64,000 nucleotides of DNA from Armatimonas rosea (GTDB taxonomy: Bacteria > Armatimonadota > Armatimonadia > Armatimonadales > Armatimonadaceae), in contig NZ_JACHGW010000003.1 in NCBI RefSeq assembly GCF_014202505.1, forward strand, positions 1 through 64,000. Direction: 5' to 3'. Positions 24,670 to 34,863 of this stretch are shown piece by piece. Below the pieces are notes generated by a model. The model saw only the letters and a list, made by a program, of their open reading frames with translations, had not been told where the DNA came from and made no database searches. A program made the position numbers and the translations under genes. Position 1 is the first letter of the stretch, and each line of letters starts with the position of its first letter.

Positions 24670-25483
24670 TAAATGATACCTCGTAGAGGAGCACGGCGGC
24701 GGCGGTGGCGACATTGAGCGAGTCGCAGGTGCCGACCATGGGGATGCGGACGACCGTATCGCACGCTGCTTGCTGGTCCTGTGAGAGGCCCGCCCGCTCG
24801 CCGCCCAGCCACAAGGCCGTGCGCTGCGGCCAGGCAAGCTCGCGGTAGGACGTGGCGGCGTGGGGCGACGTTCCCACCAGCGCGACCCCGTGCTGTGCCC
24901 GCCACGCGGCAAACTCAGGCTCCGTGGTCCGAACAATGCGCTGGGAAAAGAGCGAGCCCATGGTCGCGCGCACCACACGAGGATCGAACGGGTCGATCTC
25001 GCCGCCGATCAAGATTAGCCCCGCCGCGCCCACGGCGTCCATCGTTCGGAGAATCGTCCCTAAGTTGCCCGGTGAGCGGATCGTGTCCAAGGCGACAAAG
25101 AACTCTCTGTCGGTGGGGGAGAGCCAGCTGAGCCTCTGTGGTCGCCGCTGGACAATCACGCCGACGCCCTGTGGTTCCTCTAGCTGGGAAAGCTGGCGGT
25201 ACTGCGACGCCGAAAGGGTCACTTCCGGGATGCGCTGATGACGAAGCCGCTCACGTAGCGACTCGCCCAAGGGGTTGGTGAGCAGTTCTGGTGCGAGAAC
25301 CAGCTGCTCGATACGGGTGCCGGGTGCGGCCAGCGCCTGCACCACGGGCCGGAGCCCATCGGCAAAGAAGCGCCCCGTGCGCTCCCGCTCATCGCGGCTA
25401 GTGAGAAGCCTCCGCAGCTCGGTGAGAGCTAGAGTTGACGAAGACGAAGAAGTCGTGGAAGGAAGACGTTTGCATTTTTGCAT
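24659..25483 (-). CDS. TrmH/SpoU family RNA 2'-O-ribose methyltransferase
   Basis: Methylates a ribose in rRNA or tRNA with SAM through the trefoil-knot SPOUT fold. The ATG at 25483 has AAGGAG upstream and gives 274 residues. RSPGNLGTILRTMDAVG is motif 1, LWLGGERAGLS is motif 2, and IPMVGTCDSLNVATAAAVLLYE is motif 3. The N-terminal part (FFADGLRPVVQALAAPGTRIEQLVLAPEL) is the substrate-binding domain of the RlmB type. The target nucleotide cannot be told. Its last residues are encoded inside the edge of a family B repeat. Confidence 0.92.
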   Translation of the reverse strand: MQKCKRLPSTTSSSSSTLALTELRRLLTSRDERERTGRFFADGLRPVVQALAAPGTRIEQLVLAPELLTNPLGESLRERLRHQRIPEVTLSASQYRQLSQLEEPQGVGVIVQRRPQRLSWLSPTDREFFVALDTIRSPGNLGTILRTMDAVGAAGLILIGGEIDPFDPRVVRATMGSLFSQRIVRTTEPEFAAWRAQHGVALVGTSPHAATSYRELAWPQRTALWLGGERAGLSQDQQAACDTVVRIPMVGTCDSLNVATAAAVLLYEVSFSRG

Positions 25484-25581
25484 GGCTCCTTTCTGCGGGT
25501 AGACGCTCCCCACCCGCCGAGGGGAATCGAAGGTCAGAGCGCCCCAAGTGGCGCACGACTATTCTACCGCCTTGGACGGAG

Positions 25582-25681
25582 ATCGTCCGGCTATGGGGCC
25601 TGCGGCCGCGCCTTCGGCGGAATTTACCGACGGAGGAACGACGGAGGCGGCGGAACGCCCCATAGCCGGATGATTTCCATC
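25582..25681. repeat. Family D MITE-like repeat, copy 2, with terminal inverted repeats
   Basis: ATCGTCCGGCTATGGGGC at the left end is repeated inverted at the right end as GCCCCATAGCCGGATGAT, 17 of 18 matching. The interior is about 64 bases without coding capacity. The left end matches the copy at 19.3 kb. Confidence 0.75.
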
Positions 25682-25700
25682 CTGGCTTTTGGGACGTTTT

Positions 25701-26702
25701 CTAGTTCTTCTTGACCACAGGCTGGCGGAAGTCGCGCTCGACTTGGTCGTTGGGATCGGTGGAGACGGGGCCGTCGCGCCAGAGCCAGCGCATCATGTCG
25801 GGGAAGACCGCGCCGCCGAACTTCTGCCCGTGGTTGTTCATCCCCCAGGTGTAGTTCAGGTCATAGCCCTTCTTTTCCAGCGCTTTCTGCATCCGCACGT
25901 TCTGCAAGAACCAGTCCCAGGTCTCGTCGTACTTGCCCCCACGGAAGCCCCGGTTGTCGTTGCGACCGTCGCAGAGGTAGACCCGGATCGGTTTCTTCTT
26001 CTCCTTGAGGATGATATCGGGGTACTTGTGGCCGCCACGGATATTGGTGAAGCTCCCGACATTGCTCAGCACCTTGCGAAACGCATTGGGCCGCTCCCAC
26101 GCCACCGTGAACGCCGCAATCGCGCCGGAGCTGGAGCCGCCGATCCCGCGCATCTCGGGGTCCTTGGAGACATTGTAGTCCTTCTCCAGCGCGGGCAGGA
26201 GCTCGTCGGTGATGACCCGGGCGTAGCGGTCGTCGAGCGAGTTGTACTCCGTCGGGCGGTTGGTCGTGCGGTCACCCCACTCGCGTGGGTTGGCCTCGGG
26301 CTGCTCAGGGGTGCGGCCGGGGTTGATAAAGACCGCAAGCATCGTGGGAATCTCACGGCGGTAGATCAGGTTGTCTAGGACATTCTGGGCGCGGATATCG
26401 CCGGTCTCGTTCTTGAAGGCCTGGCCGTCCTGGAAGACCATGAGCGCGGTGGGCACCTTGGGGTCGTACTGGGCGGGGACATAGACCCAGTAGGTGTGGA
26501 GCGTCCCCGGGTAGGACTTGCAGTTCTCCAGCGTGAACGGCCCACGAATCTCGCCCTTGGGGACGCCCTCTTGGGGCAGAGAATCGGGGCCAAGTCGGTA
26601 CTGTGAGTCCGGGTTGGCCTTGGGCGCGGTCTGGCGCGCGATGGCGAAGGTGGTTCCGGCAGTCAGTGCCAGACCCAGCGCATAGAGTGCATTTTTCTTC
26701 AT
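25701..26702 (-). CDS. Secreted esterase of the alpha/beta-hydrolase (Fes/CE1-like) family
   Basis: The 333 residues start with a signal peptide ([22 protein letters not shown]). The fold resembles enterochelin-esterase and feruloyl/acetyl-esterase domains: [23 protein letters not shown] early, [18 protein letters not shown] with the nucleophile Ser, [13 protein letters not shown] with a likely acid Asp, and [12 protein letters not shown] with the catalytic His. The probable target is an ester-linked plant polymer or oligosaccharide. It follows the DUF1552 gene by five bases on the same strand, so it closes the DUF1592-DUF1552-esterase operon. Confidence 0.85.
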   Translation of the reverse strand: MKKNALYALGLALTAGTTFAIARQTAPKANPDSQYRLGPDSLPQEGVPKGEIRGPFTLENCKSYPGTLHTYWVYVPAQYDPKVPTALMVFQDGQAFKNETGDIRAQNVLDNLIYRREIPTMLAVFINPGRTPEQPEANPREWGDRTTNRPTEYNSLDDRYARVITDELLPALEKDYNVSKDPEMRGIGGSSSGAIAAFTVAWERPNAFRKVLSNVGSFTNIRGGHKYPDIILKEKKKPIRVYLCDGRNDNRGFRGGKYDETWDWFLQNVRMQKALEKKGYDLNYTWGMNNHGQKFGGAVFPDMMRWLWRDGPVSTDPNDQVERDFRQPVVKKN

Positions 26703-26707
26703 AGAGG

Positions 26708-28060
26708 TTATATCTGCCCCAGTTGGGTGAGGGTACCCGTGCTATCGCCGATGGAGTCGGGGCGGACTCCGGCGCGATCTAGAAGGGTCATGTAGAGGTT
26801 CGCCACCGGAGTCTCCTGCTCGTAGGCGAGATGGCGCCCGGTCTTGATGCTCCCGCCACCCCGACCCGCGACCAGGATCGGGAGGTTCTCATGGGTGTGA
26901 CGGTTACCGTCGCTGATCCCGCTTCCGTAGACAATCATGCAGTTATCGAGCAGGCTGCCCTCGCCATCGGGAGTGGCCTTGAGCTGATCGAGATAGCGTG
27001 CAAAGAGGGTCGTGTGGTGCGTGTTGATCTGGGCAACCCTCTCGATAAACTGGGGGTTGTTGCGGTGGTGGGTCAGCGGGTGGTGGCTATCGGCGATATT
27101 GAGCTCGGGGTAGGTGCGCATGCTCCCCTCGCGCCCCAGCATCAGGGTCGAGACGCGGGTGGAGTCGGTCTTGAACGCGGCTACCTGTAGGTCGAACATC
27201 AGGGTGACGTAGTCCGCAAAGAGCACCGGAATCCCATTGGGCTTGTCGATTCCCGGAGCCTCGATCTTGTTGTTGCGCTCCACATTCTGGATGCGTACCT
27301 CGATCTCCCGCACCGATGTCAGATACTCGTCGATCTTGCGCCGGTCGGCCTGCCCAAGCGTCCCTAGCAGGCTCTGGGTGTCCTCGCGCACTAGGTCCAA
27401 GATGCTCTTGCGGTAGCTCAGGCGGCGGGCCCGGGTGGCGGGATCGAGCCGGAAGTCCTCCGTGCCAAAGAGGCGCTCAAAGACGGCGCGTGGATTGACC
27501 TCGGGCGGCATGGGGGTGGTGGGGCTGCGCCAGGAGATGCTGTTGGTGTAGGCGCACGAGTACCCCGAGTCGCAGTTGCCCACGGTGCGCGAGTCCTCAC
27601 AGCCCAGCTCCAGCGATGCAAAGCGGGTCTGCGATGCAAAGGCGCGCGCCGCGATCTGGTCCGCCGAGACTCCCCCCTGAATATCCGCGCCGCTGGTCTT
27701 CTTGCAGTGAACCCCGGTCAAGAACGACGCCCCTGCGCGTGCGTGGTCACCCGCACCATCGCCTAGCTCGTTGCCGTTGTGGTCCGCCAGCCCGGAGAGG
27801 AGGAGCAGGCTCTCCCGATGCGCCTCCAGTGGCTTGAGAATCCGGGGCAGCTCGAAGTTGCTCCCAAGCTGTTTGGGAGTCCAGTCCGGCATGATAATCC
27901 CGTTGGGGACATAGCAAAACACCAGCCGAAGCGGGGCTTTCTTGCGCTGCTGCGGCGAGGCCAGCGCCGGGGTCATGGCATCGAGTAGCGGCAACGCCAG
28001 TGCGGCACCCGCGCCTCTGAGCAGTGTCCGCCGCGAGAGATGGTTACGTGAGAGATACAT
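26708..28060 (-). CDS. DUF1552 protein with Tat signal
   Basis: The ATG at 28060 overlaps the preceding stop codon by one base (TGATG), fixing the start; 450 residues. [21 protein letters not shown] is a twin-arginine export signal. The DUF1552 family is sulfatase/phosphatase-superfamily-like, common in Planctomycetes, and of unknown activity. Landmarks are [52 protein letters not shown] and [25 protein letters not shown]. It nearly always follows a DUF1592-type cytochrome, as here, so the two should work as one exported system, perhaps in polymer oxidation. Confidence 0.92.
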   Translation of the reverse strand: MYLSRNHLSRRTLLRGAGAALALPLLDAMTPALASPQQRKKAPLRLVFCYVPNGIIMPDWTPKQLGSNFELPRILKPLEAHRESLLLLSGLADHNGNELGDGAGDHARAGASFLTGVHCKKTSGADIQGGVSADQIAARAFASQTRFASLELGCEDSRTVGNCDSGYSCAYTNSISWRSPTTPMPPEVNPRAVFERLFGTEDFRLDPATRARRLSYRKSILDLVREDTQSLLGTLGQADRRKIDEYLTSVREIEVRIQNVERNNKIEAPGIDKPNGIPVLFADYVTLMFDLQVAAFKTDSTRVSTLMLGREGSMRTYPELNIADSHHPLTHHRNNPQFIERVAQINTHHTTLFARYLDQLKATPDGEGSLLDNCMIVYGSGISDGNRHTHENLPILVAGRGGGSIKTGRHLAYEQETPVANLYMTLLDRAGVRPDSIGDSTGTLTQLGQI

Positions 28061-30549
28061 CACGGAGTACCCTTTCCTTGTCGTAGCTGAAATGGCTTGC
28101 TGGTGACAATCTCCTCCACCAGGCTTGAGAATTTGTAGTTTTGGGCTGCACTGCGGCGGACGATCTCTTGGACCGTCGGGCGGTCGTAGCGCTCTAGGCC
28201 ACGACCCAGTGCGTAGGTGAGCAGCTTCGTGGTGAAGCAATCGACAAACTTGGCGCGGTCCGCCTGTAAGATCGTCTTGAGGCCCTCGGCACCGTCGAAG
28301 CGACGCCCATCGGGGAGCGAGCCCGACGCGTCGATCGCGACCGTACCATCGCTCTTGCGCCACGCACCGATCGCATCGAAGTTCTCCAGCCCGAAGCCCA
28401 GCGGGTCCATGCGGGCGTGGCACGATGCGCAGGTGGGGTTCTTGCGGTGCTCTTCTAGCTGCTGGCGGAGCGAGAGGGAGGAGCCCACGGCGGAGACATC
28501 CAAATTGGGCACGCCCGGTGGTGGGTTGGGGGGCGGCGCATTGAGAATGTTCTCCAGGATCCACTTGCCGCGGAGCACCGGCGATGTTCGGTTGGGATAC
28601 GACGTGACGGTGAGGACGCTGGCCTGGGTCAAGATTCCCCCGCGCTTGGTCCCGGTGAGGTCCACGCGCCGAAATGTGGGGCCGGTGACTCCGGGAATCC
28701 CGTAGAAGCCCGCTAGGCGCTCATTGAGAAAGGTGTACTTGCCCAGCAAGAGCGTCAGAATACTCTGGTCGTCCTTGACAATGCTATCGAAGAACAGCTC
28801 GGTCTCCTGGCGCATGGACATCCGCAGGTAGTTGTCGAAGCCCGGGAAGCGCTCACGGTCGGGCTTGACGGACTCCAGCGCCCGGAACTGGAGCCACTGC
28901 CCGGCGAAGTTCTCCGCGAGCGCATGGGCCTTGGGAGACTGGAGCATGCGCTTGATCTGTGCCTGAAGAACCTCGGGCTTGCGCAGGGTCTGGGAGTCGG
29001 CGCACGCCCGCAGGGTATCGTCGGGCATGCTGCTCCAGAGAAAGTACGAGAGGCGGCTGGCCAGCTCGTGCTGGGTGATCGGGTGGGCGGTGCTGGGCTT
29101 TGCCGTGGGCTGGTCCCGCTCGATGCGAAAGAGAAAATGCGGAGAGACCAGGACCGCCTGGAGCGCCAGGGAGATCCCCTCTTCGTAGGAGTCGCCACTT
29201 TTCTGGGCCAGTGCGACAAGCTGGGCGAGGCGGTCCAGCTCTTTTGGGGTTGCGGGGCGACGGAACGCGCGGCTGGCGAGGCTCTTGAGGATCTTGGGGG
29301 TGCAGGCTGCCGTGTGCCCACCGCGTGGGTGGCCACAGACAAAGACCTTGCGCAGGCTGGTGTCACGTGGTCCGACAGCCTGTGCGTAGGGGCCACCGAT
29401 CTCCAGAGAGTTGACACGGGCATCGTTGAGCTGGGGCTTTTCTTTCTGGCGCTCCTCGAAGCGCTTGCGGAACTCGGCGACCCGCTCCGGGGGAAAGCCG
29501 GGAGGGAGCTTGAACTCCCGTGGCGTGACCTTGCGCTTGGAGGGATTCGGGCCCCCACAGCTGGGGGGGAGCCCTTCATAGAGCCGCTCTATGGTCGCCG
29601 CGAGCCAGTGGTCGCCCGCGCTCACCTTGAGGCGACACTCCAGGGTTCTGCCGGCGAGGTCTTGCCGGTCAAAGGTAAAGCCCGAGCCGCCTTCTGCATC
29701 AATCGTGAGGGTCTGGACTTTTTTACCGTCGAGCCAGAGCGTAAAGGCAAGCGGCTCGGAGCCCAGGGGACGTGTCCCGTTGAGCCCCAGCTTGAAGAGA
29801 TACTCGCCATTCACGGGGAAGCGATGGGTGGTGTGCAGGGCATTGGGCAGGTTGAGACCCGTCTCATCGTAGCGGGCGGGGACGTCTGTGCGAAGGGGGA
29901 TATCCCTGCCCCCCGCTTCGTGGCGCGCTAGCGTCGGGGCGAGCCGCTCGGGGCCAAAGACAGCCGTCCGCGCGATCTTCTCGGCGGCGGCGACATACTT
30001 CTCCATCTGCGACGACGAGAGCGAGAGGACATCTCCGATATTATCAAAACCGTAGCCCGAGTCGTCCTGAGGGAAGTCATCTGCGGGGCGAAACTCCACG
30101 CCGAGGAGCTCCTGAACCGTGTTGTTGTACTCCGCGCGATTGAGCCGGTGGGCTGTCACGCGCCCAGAGTTGCTGGGCAGAGCCTTGTCCGCCTGCTCCA
30201 GAGCACTCTGAATCCGCCGGATCACCGCCGCGTTCTCGGTTGGCGTCGGTCTTGGCAGCCCCTTGGGAGGCATCTCTCCCGTCTGGACTTTCTGGAGAAC
30301 GCTCTCCCAGGCCTCCCGCGCGTGCTGCGTGGAGTTGGGTTTCTGGAGCGCCTTGAGATCGAGCCCCCCCGCCTTGTTGGCCGTGTCGTGGCAGGTTACG
30401 CAGTGCTTGGCAAAGTACGGCCCCACTGCCTGCTCCAGCGACGGAGCCGGCGCGGTTTTGGTGGTTTGGTTCCCCAAGGTCGGCAACCCTGCCATGCTGA
30501 CGAGAAGGGAGAGGCTCAGCGGCGGCCCCCAGAGATGCCATGAGCGCAT
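28060..30549 (-). CDS. Planctomycete-type multi-DUF cytochrome (DUF1587/1592/1588/1585)
   Basis: The 829 residues begin with a signal peptide (to about residue 26). CVTCHDTANKAGGLDL near residue 51 and CASCHARMDPLGFGLENFDAIG near residue 715 are two c-type haem motifs. HRLNRAEYNNTVQELLG is DUF1587. SRAFRRPATPKELDRL with HELASRLSYFLWSSMPDD is the DUF1595/1592 pair. RGGILTQASVLTVTSYPNRTSPVLRGKWILENIL is DUF1588, and DCFTTKLLTYALGRGLERYDR is DUF1585. Its redox substrate is unknown. AGAGGAAA precedes the ATG at 30549. It is the first gene of an operon with DUF1552 and the esterase. Confidence 0.92.
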   Translation of the reverse strand: MRSWHLWGPPLSLSLLVSMAGLPTLGNQTTKTAPAPSLEQAVGPYFAKHCVTCHDTANKAGGLDLKALQKPNSTQHAREAWESVLQKVQTGEMPPKGLPRPTPTENAAVIRRIQSALEQADKALPSNSGRVTAHRLNRAEYNNTVQELLGVEFRPADDFPQDDSGYGFDNIGDVLSLSSSQMEKYVAAAEKIARTAVFGPERLAPTLARHEAGGRDIPLRTDVPARYDETGLNLPNALHTTHRFPVNGEYLFKLGLNGTRPLGSEPLAFTLWLDGKKVQTLTIDAEGGSGFTFDRQDLAGRTLECRLKVSAGDHWLAATIERLYEGLPPSCGGPNPSKRKVTPREFKLPPGFPPERVAEFRKRFEERQKEKPQLNDARVNSLEIGGPYAQAVGPRDTSLRKVFVCGHPRGGHTAACTPKILKSLASRAFRRPATPKELDRLAQLVALAQKSGDSYEEGISLALQAVLVSPHFLFRIERDQPTAKPSTAHPITQHELASRLSYFLWSSMPDDTLRACADSQTLRKPEVLQAQIKRMLQSPKAHALAENFAGQWLQFRALESVKPDRERFPGFDNYLRMSMRQETELFFDSIVKDDQSILTLLLGKYTFLNERLAGFYGIPGVTGPTFRRVDLTGTKRGGILTQASVLTVTSYPNRTSPVLRGKWILENILNAPPPNPPPGVPNLDVSAVGSSLSLRQQLEEHRKNPTCASCHARMDPLGFGLENFDAIGAWRKSDGTVAIDASGSLPDGRRFDGAEGLKTILQADRAKFVDCFTTKLLTYALGRGLERYDRPTVQEIVRRSAAQNYKFSSLVEEIVTSKPFQLRQGKGTP

Positions 30550-30646
30550 TCGCGATTTTTCCTCTTTGATAAAGCTTATTAAGTAAACGACGTTGGATTA
30601 TAGCATAGTTTTGTTTATATCTGCATTAAAAGCGCCTAGTCTGGCT

Positions 30647-30690
30647 CAAAAAAAGAACAAAGCCCGCTCGAATGGCTTCGAGCGGGCTTT
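30647..30690 (-). terminator. Intrinsic terminator of mdh
   Basis: AAAGCCCGCTCGA and TCGAGCGGGCTTT form a 13-bp perfect stem with a short loop. On the minus strand it is followed by GTTCTTTTTTT. It lies ten bases after the mdh stop codon. Confidence 0.9.
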
Positions 30691-30699
30691 AACCTTAGT

Positions 30700-31683
<984 letters not shown>

Positions 31684-31685
31684 TT

Positions 31686-31955
31686 ATGTCTGTTACTCTG
31701 CCTCGTGAGCTGGAAGAGCGGCTTTTGCGGGTCTCGGCGCGGCGCGCGGTTGACCCGAATCACTTCGCCACGGTCGCAATCACACAGGCACTGGAGCAGG
31801 CGGAGTCGGAAGAGACGATGGACTCTGCCATGATCGCGCGGGGAGCACAGGCACTTGCACAGGTTGCTGCGGGAGAGACACTACCCCTAGAAGACTCGTT
31901 TGCAAAGGGCGCAGCAGAGCTAGAGCGTCGGATCGCAGCCTGGCAGGCAAAATAG
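31686..31955 (+). CDS. Probable antitoxin of a RelE/ParE-type pair
   Basis: The 89 residues begin with MSVTLPRELEERLLRVSARRAVDPNHFATVAITQALEQ, a strand followed by two helices as in ribbon-helix-helix DNA-binding domains. The Glu/Ala-rich C-terminal half (from about residue 40) would wrap the toxin. The stop codon TAG overlaps the GTG start of the next gene by one base, the usual antitoxin-toxin arrangement. Assignment rests on gene order plus the N-terminal fold pattern. Confidence 0.65.
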   Translation: MSVTLPRELEERLLRVSARRAVDPNHFATVAITQALEQAESEETMDSAMIARGAQALAQVAAGETLPLEDSFAKGAAELERRIAAWQAK

Positions 31956-32323
31956 TGGCTATGGAGGAACTGCCTCGCTACCGAATCCGCTTCTCGGTTC
32001 AAGCAGGCCAGGATGCTGTCGAGATTGCACACTCTCTTCTGGAGTTTTCCGAGTCGCCTGAAGCTGCGCGAACTCTGCATTCGCTTTTCTATAATGAGGC
32101 GGGAAAACTCTCTACACTACCAGACCGTTACATGGTCCAAGAGCGGGAATCGGCGCGGTGGGGTGTTCCGGTACGGCGGATTCTCGTGCGGCGATGGCAT
32201 CTTTACTATTCTGTAGACAGCGAGGGGCCAGACGGGCCACTGGTGACGATTTTATTTTTTTGGCCTGCAATGGCTGAGCCTATCGAGGAAGAACAACTGC
32301 GGCAGATACGTCGCAACCAATAA
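31955..32323 (+). CDS. RelE/ParE superfamily toxin
   Basis: The 122 residues carry the plasmid-stabilisation-type pattern: RIRFSVQAGQDAVEIAHSLLEFSESPEAARTLHSLF (strand and two helices), AGKLSTLPDRYMVQERESARWGVPVRRILVRRWHLYYSV with the Arg-rich central sheet, and VTILFFWPA as the last strand. ParE-type members poison gyrase and RelE-type members cut mRNA; which applies is unknown. The start is GTG at 31955 or ATG at 31961. Overlap with the upstream gene implies translational coupling. Confidence 0.75.
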   Translation: MAMEELPRYRIRFSVQAGQDAVEIAHSLLEFSESPEAARTLHSLFYNEAGKLSTLPDRYMVQERESARWGVPVRRILVRRWHLYYSVDSEGPDGPLVTILFFWPAMAEPIEEEQLRQIRRNQ

Positions 32324-32333
32324 GGCAAGATAA

Positions 32334-33746
32334 ATGAGCGGTAATTTCTGTAAGCGGACACGACGAGAGTTTCTGTGGGAGGCCGGGGCAGGCTTCACGG
32401 GGCTCGCGCTCAGCGGGATGCTGGGCATGGACGGCTTCCTTCCCAAGCGTGCCGAGGCCAACACGGGCGGCAAAAAGAAAGCGAAGTCTGTCATCTTTTT
32501 ATTCATGTACGGCGGTCCCAGCCAGGTCGATACCTTCGACTACAAGCCCGAGCTCGTAAAAGGCGATGGCAAGACCGTCAATATTAAGAGCTTCCGCCAG
32601 GCCGGCAAGACCATTCCCCTGACCCTCATGGGGCCTAAGTGGAAGTTCAAGCAGTACGGCCAGTGCGGCAAGTATGTCTCCGATCTCTTCCCCCATGTCG
32701 GGGCGCTCTCCGACGACATTGCCTACCTCCACTCGGTCTACTCCGACTCGCCGATCCATGGCTCCGCGATGCTGCAGATGAACTCGGGCAAGATCCTCTC
32801 GGGCTCGCCCAGCTTGGGAACCTGGGTCAACTACGGCCTGGGCTTCGATGCCAAGGAGCTCCCTGGCTTTGTGGTGATGCTCGATACCACCGGCGGCCCG
32901 ATCTCCGGTGCGAAGAACTGGTCCAGCGGCTACATGCCCGCTAAGTTCCAGGGGACGGTCTTGCGCTCCGCGGGCGACCCCATTCTCGACCTCTCCCGGC
33001 CGCAGGGCATGGCCCCCGAGCTCCAGCGCGAGCTGCTCGATGCGATCGGCGACCTCAACCAGGCGCACCGCAAGCCCCGTGAGGACAACTCAAATCTTGC
33101 GGCCCGTGTCGCCAGCTACGAGCTCGCCTTCCAGATGCAGCGCACCGCCCCCGAGGCCGTGGACATTAGCAAGGAGCCCGAGCACATCAAGGAGCTGTAT
33201 GGCCTCAACGATGCCGCGACCAAGGACTTTGGCTTCCGGTGCCTGCTGGCGCGGCGCATGGTCGAGCGGGGGGTTCCGTTTATCCAGCTCTACGCCGGCG
33301 GTGGGAACACGGACTTTCTGAACTTCTGGGACGCGCACGGCAATATCGTCCCCAACCACAACCGCAACGCCGGGCGCGTGGACAAGCCAATCGCGGGGCT
33401 GCTTAAGGACCTCAAGCAGCGCGGGCTCTTGGACGACACGCTGGTGGTCTGGGGCGGCGAGTTCGGGCGCACCGCCCACGCGACCGGCGATGGCCGCGAC
33501 CACAACTCCTACGGCTTCACGATGTGGATGGCGGGCGGTGGCATCAAGGGCGGGGTCAGCTACGGCGAGAGCGACGAGCTGGGCTACGCGGCCGCGGTCA
33601 ACCCAACGCCCGTCAAGCGTGTCCACGCCACAATCTTGCATCAGCTAGGCCTCGATCCCAACAACCTGACCTACTTCTACGGCGGCCTGAGCCAGAAGCT
33701 GGTCGGGGTGGAGGGCGCCGAGCCCATCAAAGAGATCATCGCGTAG
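32334..33746 (+). CDS. DUF1501 protein with Tat signal
   Basis: The 470 residues begin with a twin-arginine-like signal (RTRREFLWEAGAGFTGLALSGMLG). The sulfatase-like DUF1501 family is common in Planctomycetes. Landmarks are SVIFLFMYGGPSQVDTFDYKPEL, CGKYVSDLFPHVGALSDDIAYLHSV, RMVERGVPFIQLYAGG, DTLVVWGGEFGRTAHATGDGRDHNSYGFTMWMAGGGIKGGV and VHATILHQLGLDP. DUF1501 genes are usually paired with a DUF1549/DUF1553 cytochrome, but none is adjacent. It follows the toxin gene by ten bases. Confidence 0.92.
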   Translation: MSGNFCKRTRREFLWEAGAGFTGLALSGMLGMDGFLPKRAEANTGGKKKAKSVIFLFMYGGPSQVDTFDYKPELVKGDGKTVNIKSFRQAGKTIPLTLMGPKWKFKQYGQCGKYVSDLFPHVGALSDDIAYLHSVYSDSPIHGSAMLQMNSGKILSGSPSLGTWVNYGLGFDAKELPGFVVMLDTTGGPISGAKNWSSGYMPAKFQGTVLRSAGDPILDLSRPQGMAPELQRELLDAIGDLNQAHRKPREDNSNLAARVASYELAFQMQRTAPEAVDISKEPEHIKELYGLNDAATKDFGFRCLLARRMVERGVPFIQLYAGGGNTDFLNFWDAHGNIVPNHNRNAGRVDKPIAGLLKDLKQRGLLDDTLVVWGGEFGRTAHATGDGRDHNSYGFTMWMAGGGIKGGVSYGESDELGYAAAVNPTPVKRVHATILHQLGLDPNNLTYFYGGLSQKLVGVEGAEPIKEIIA

Positions 33747-33751
33747 CCGCG

Positions 33752-34543
33752 ATGCAGGCGCAGAGAGAGCAATCTGAGCTCCCCGAGTGGCAGGTGCGTC
33801 TTCGGGAGCGTCTGCTGACAAAAAATGGCGAGGGGGCGGAAGCCATTCTAAGCGAGCTCTCCACCGAGGAAGCTCTCACTTGTCTGAGAGATACTCTCCT
33901 TCCCGAGGTGCAAAGCCAGGGTAGTGCTCTTGCCGTGCGTAACATCACCCTACTTGTCTTGGTGTTTTCTGCGATGACGGCTCGTTTTGTACGAAGCTTT
34001 CTGAAGGACTTCTATCCACACTTATTGACACCCACACTGTACATCGTCATGGCAGTCCTGATTGGTGTACTCTTTGTCCTTTGGCTCTTCGCGATTGTAA
34101 GGTCTAAGCGGCTCGCCCGACTTTGGGCAAGTGCCTATCCCTTGTTCACCACACGCCTTATCTCGCCTCTAGGTAGTGAGGCTGCCTCAGCACTGATCGA
34201 CATATTTGGATGGTTTGGAGGATTTGCACTGACACCACCACTGTCTACGGCAAATCAGGAAAGTCATAATACTCTTATTCTGACGACAAAAAAGACGTTG
34301 ATTCGCTTATTGAACCGCCTGGCTCCCGAAGAGGCGCTGGGGCTCACGGAGAACAATCGGGTGGTCTTGCGGCGACTGGCGCAGAATGCTGAGGATGAGG
34401 TCGATATGGGGATTGCCGCTCTCCTTACTCTGGGTACGATGGGGGAGGGGCGCGTACGGCCGGTGGCACAGAAGCTGACGACCAGTTTTCTGCCTCGGGT
34501 GCGCGAGGCGGCGAAGGAGTGCTTAGGACAGCTTCCGGGATAA
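33752..34543 (+). CDS. Hypothetical membrane protein with two transmembrane helices
   Basis: The ATG at 33752 lies five bases after the DUF1501 stop codon and gives 263 residues. Residues 1-50 are soluble and helical. Two hydrophobic segments follow (about residues 55-75, ALAVRNITLLVLVFSAM, and 88-112, TLYIVMAVLIGVLFVLWLFAIV). The remaining part (ALIDIFGWFGGFA, LLNRLAPEEALGLTENNRVVLRRLAQNAEDEVDMGIAALLTLGTMG) resembles HEAT-like helical repeats. No family was recognised. Close spacing suggests the same transcript as DUF1501. Confidence 0.65.
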   Translation: MQAQREQSELPEWQVRLRERLLTKNGEGAEAILSELSTEEALTCLRDTLLPEVQSQGSALAVRNITLLVLVFSAMTARFVRSFLKDFYPHLLTPTLYIVMAVLIGVLFVLWLFAIVRSKRLARLWASAYPLFTTRLISPLGSEAASALIDIFGWFGGFALTPPLSTANQESHNTLILTTKKTLIRLLNRLAPEEALGLTENNRVVLRRLAQNAEDEVDMGIAALLTLGTMGEGRVRPVAQKLTTSFLPRVREAAKECLGQLPG

Positions 34544-34604
34544 ATCTGCCACTGCGCATAGGGATTTTCACATAAGTTGTGTAAAATGTCAGACGGAGGT
34601 TGAA

Positions 34605-34859
34605 ATGAGAAATTTCATGATTGCTGCCGTCGCGCTCGTAAGCTGCACGGCATTTGCGTTTGCACAGGGAACGACCAAGAAGCTGGAAGAGCCCAAGTGC
34701 TGTAAGGGAATGAAGTGTAAGCACGCGACGGGTGAAGACAAGCACCATACGTGCAACAAGCACTGCCACAGCAAGGATCAGAAGAAGGGCGAGTGCTGCG
34801 CGGGCTTTAACAAGGTCAAGCCGGCTGCCAAGCCCAAGGCGCCTGCCAAGAAGAAGTAG
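34605..34859 (+). CDS. Small exported Cys/His/Lys-rich peptide, possible metal binder
   Basis: The 84 residues have a signal peptide ending FAFAQ (about residue 20). The mature part has seven Cys and five His in about 45 residues: EPKCCKGMKCKHATGED, then KHHTCNKHCHSKD and GECCAGF. A Lys/Pro/Ala tail follows. Paired Cys plus His clusters suggest binding of copper, zinc or another soft metal in the cell envelope. GGAGG lies seven bases before the ATG. No family was recognised. The divergent or converging neighbours give no hint. Confidence 0.7.
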   Translation: MRNFMIAAVALVSCTAFAFAQGTTKKLEEPKCCKGMKCKHATGEDKHHTCNKHCHSKDQKKGECCAGFNKVKPAAKPKAPAKKK

Positions 34860-34863
34860 GAAA

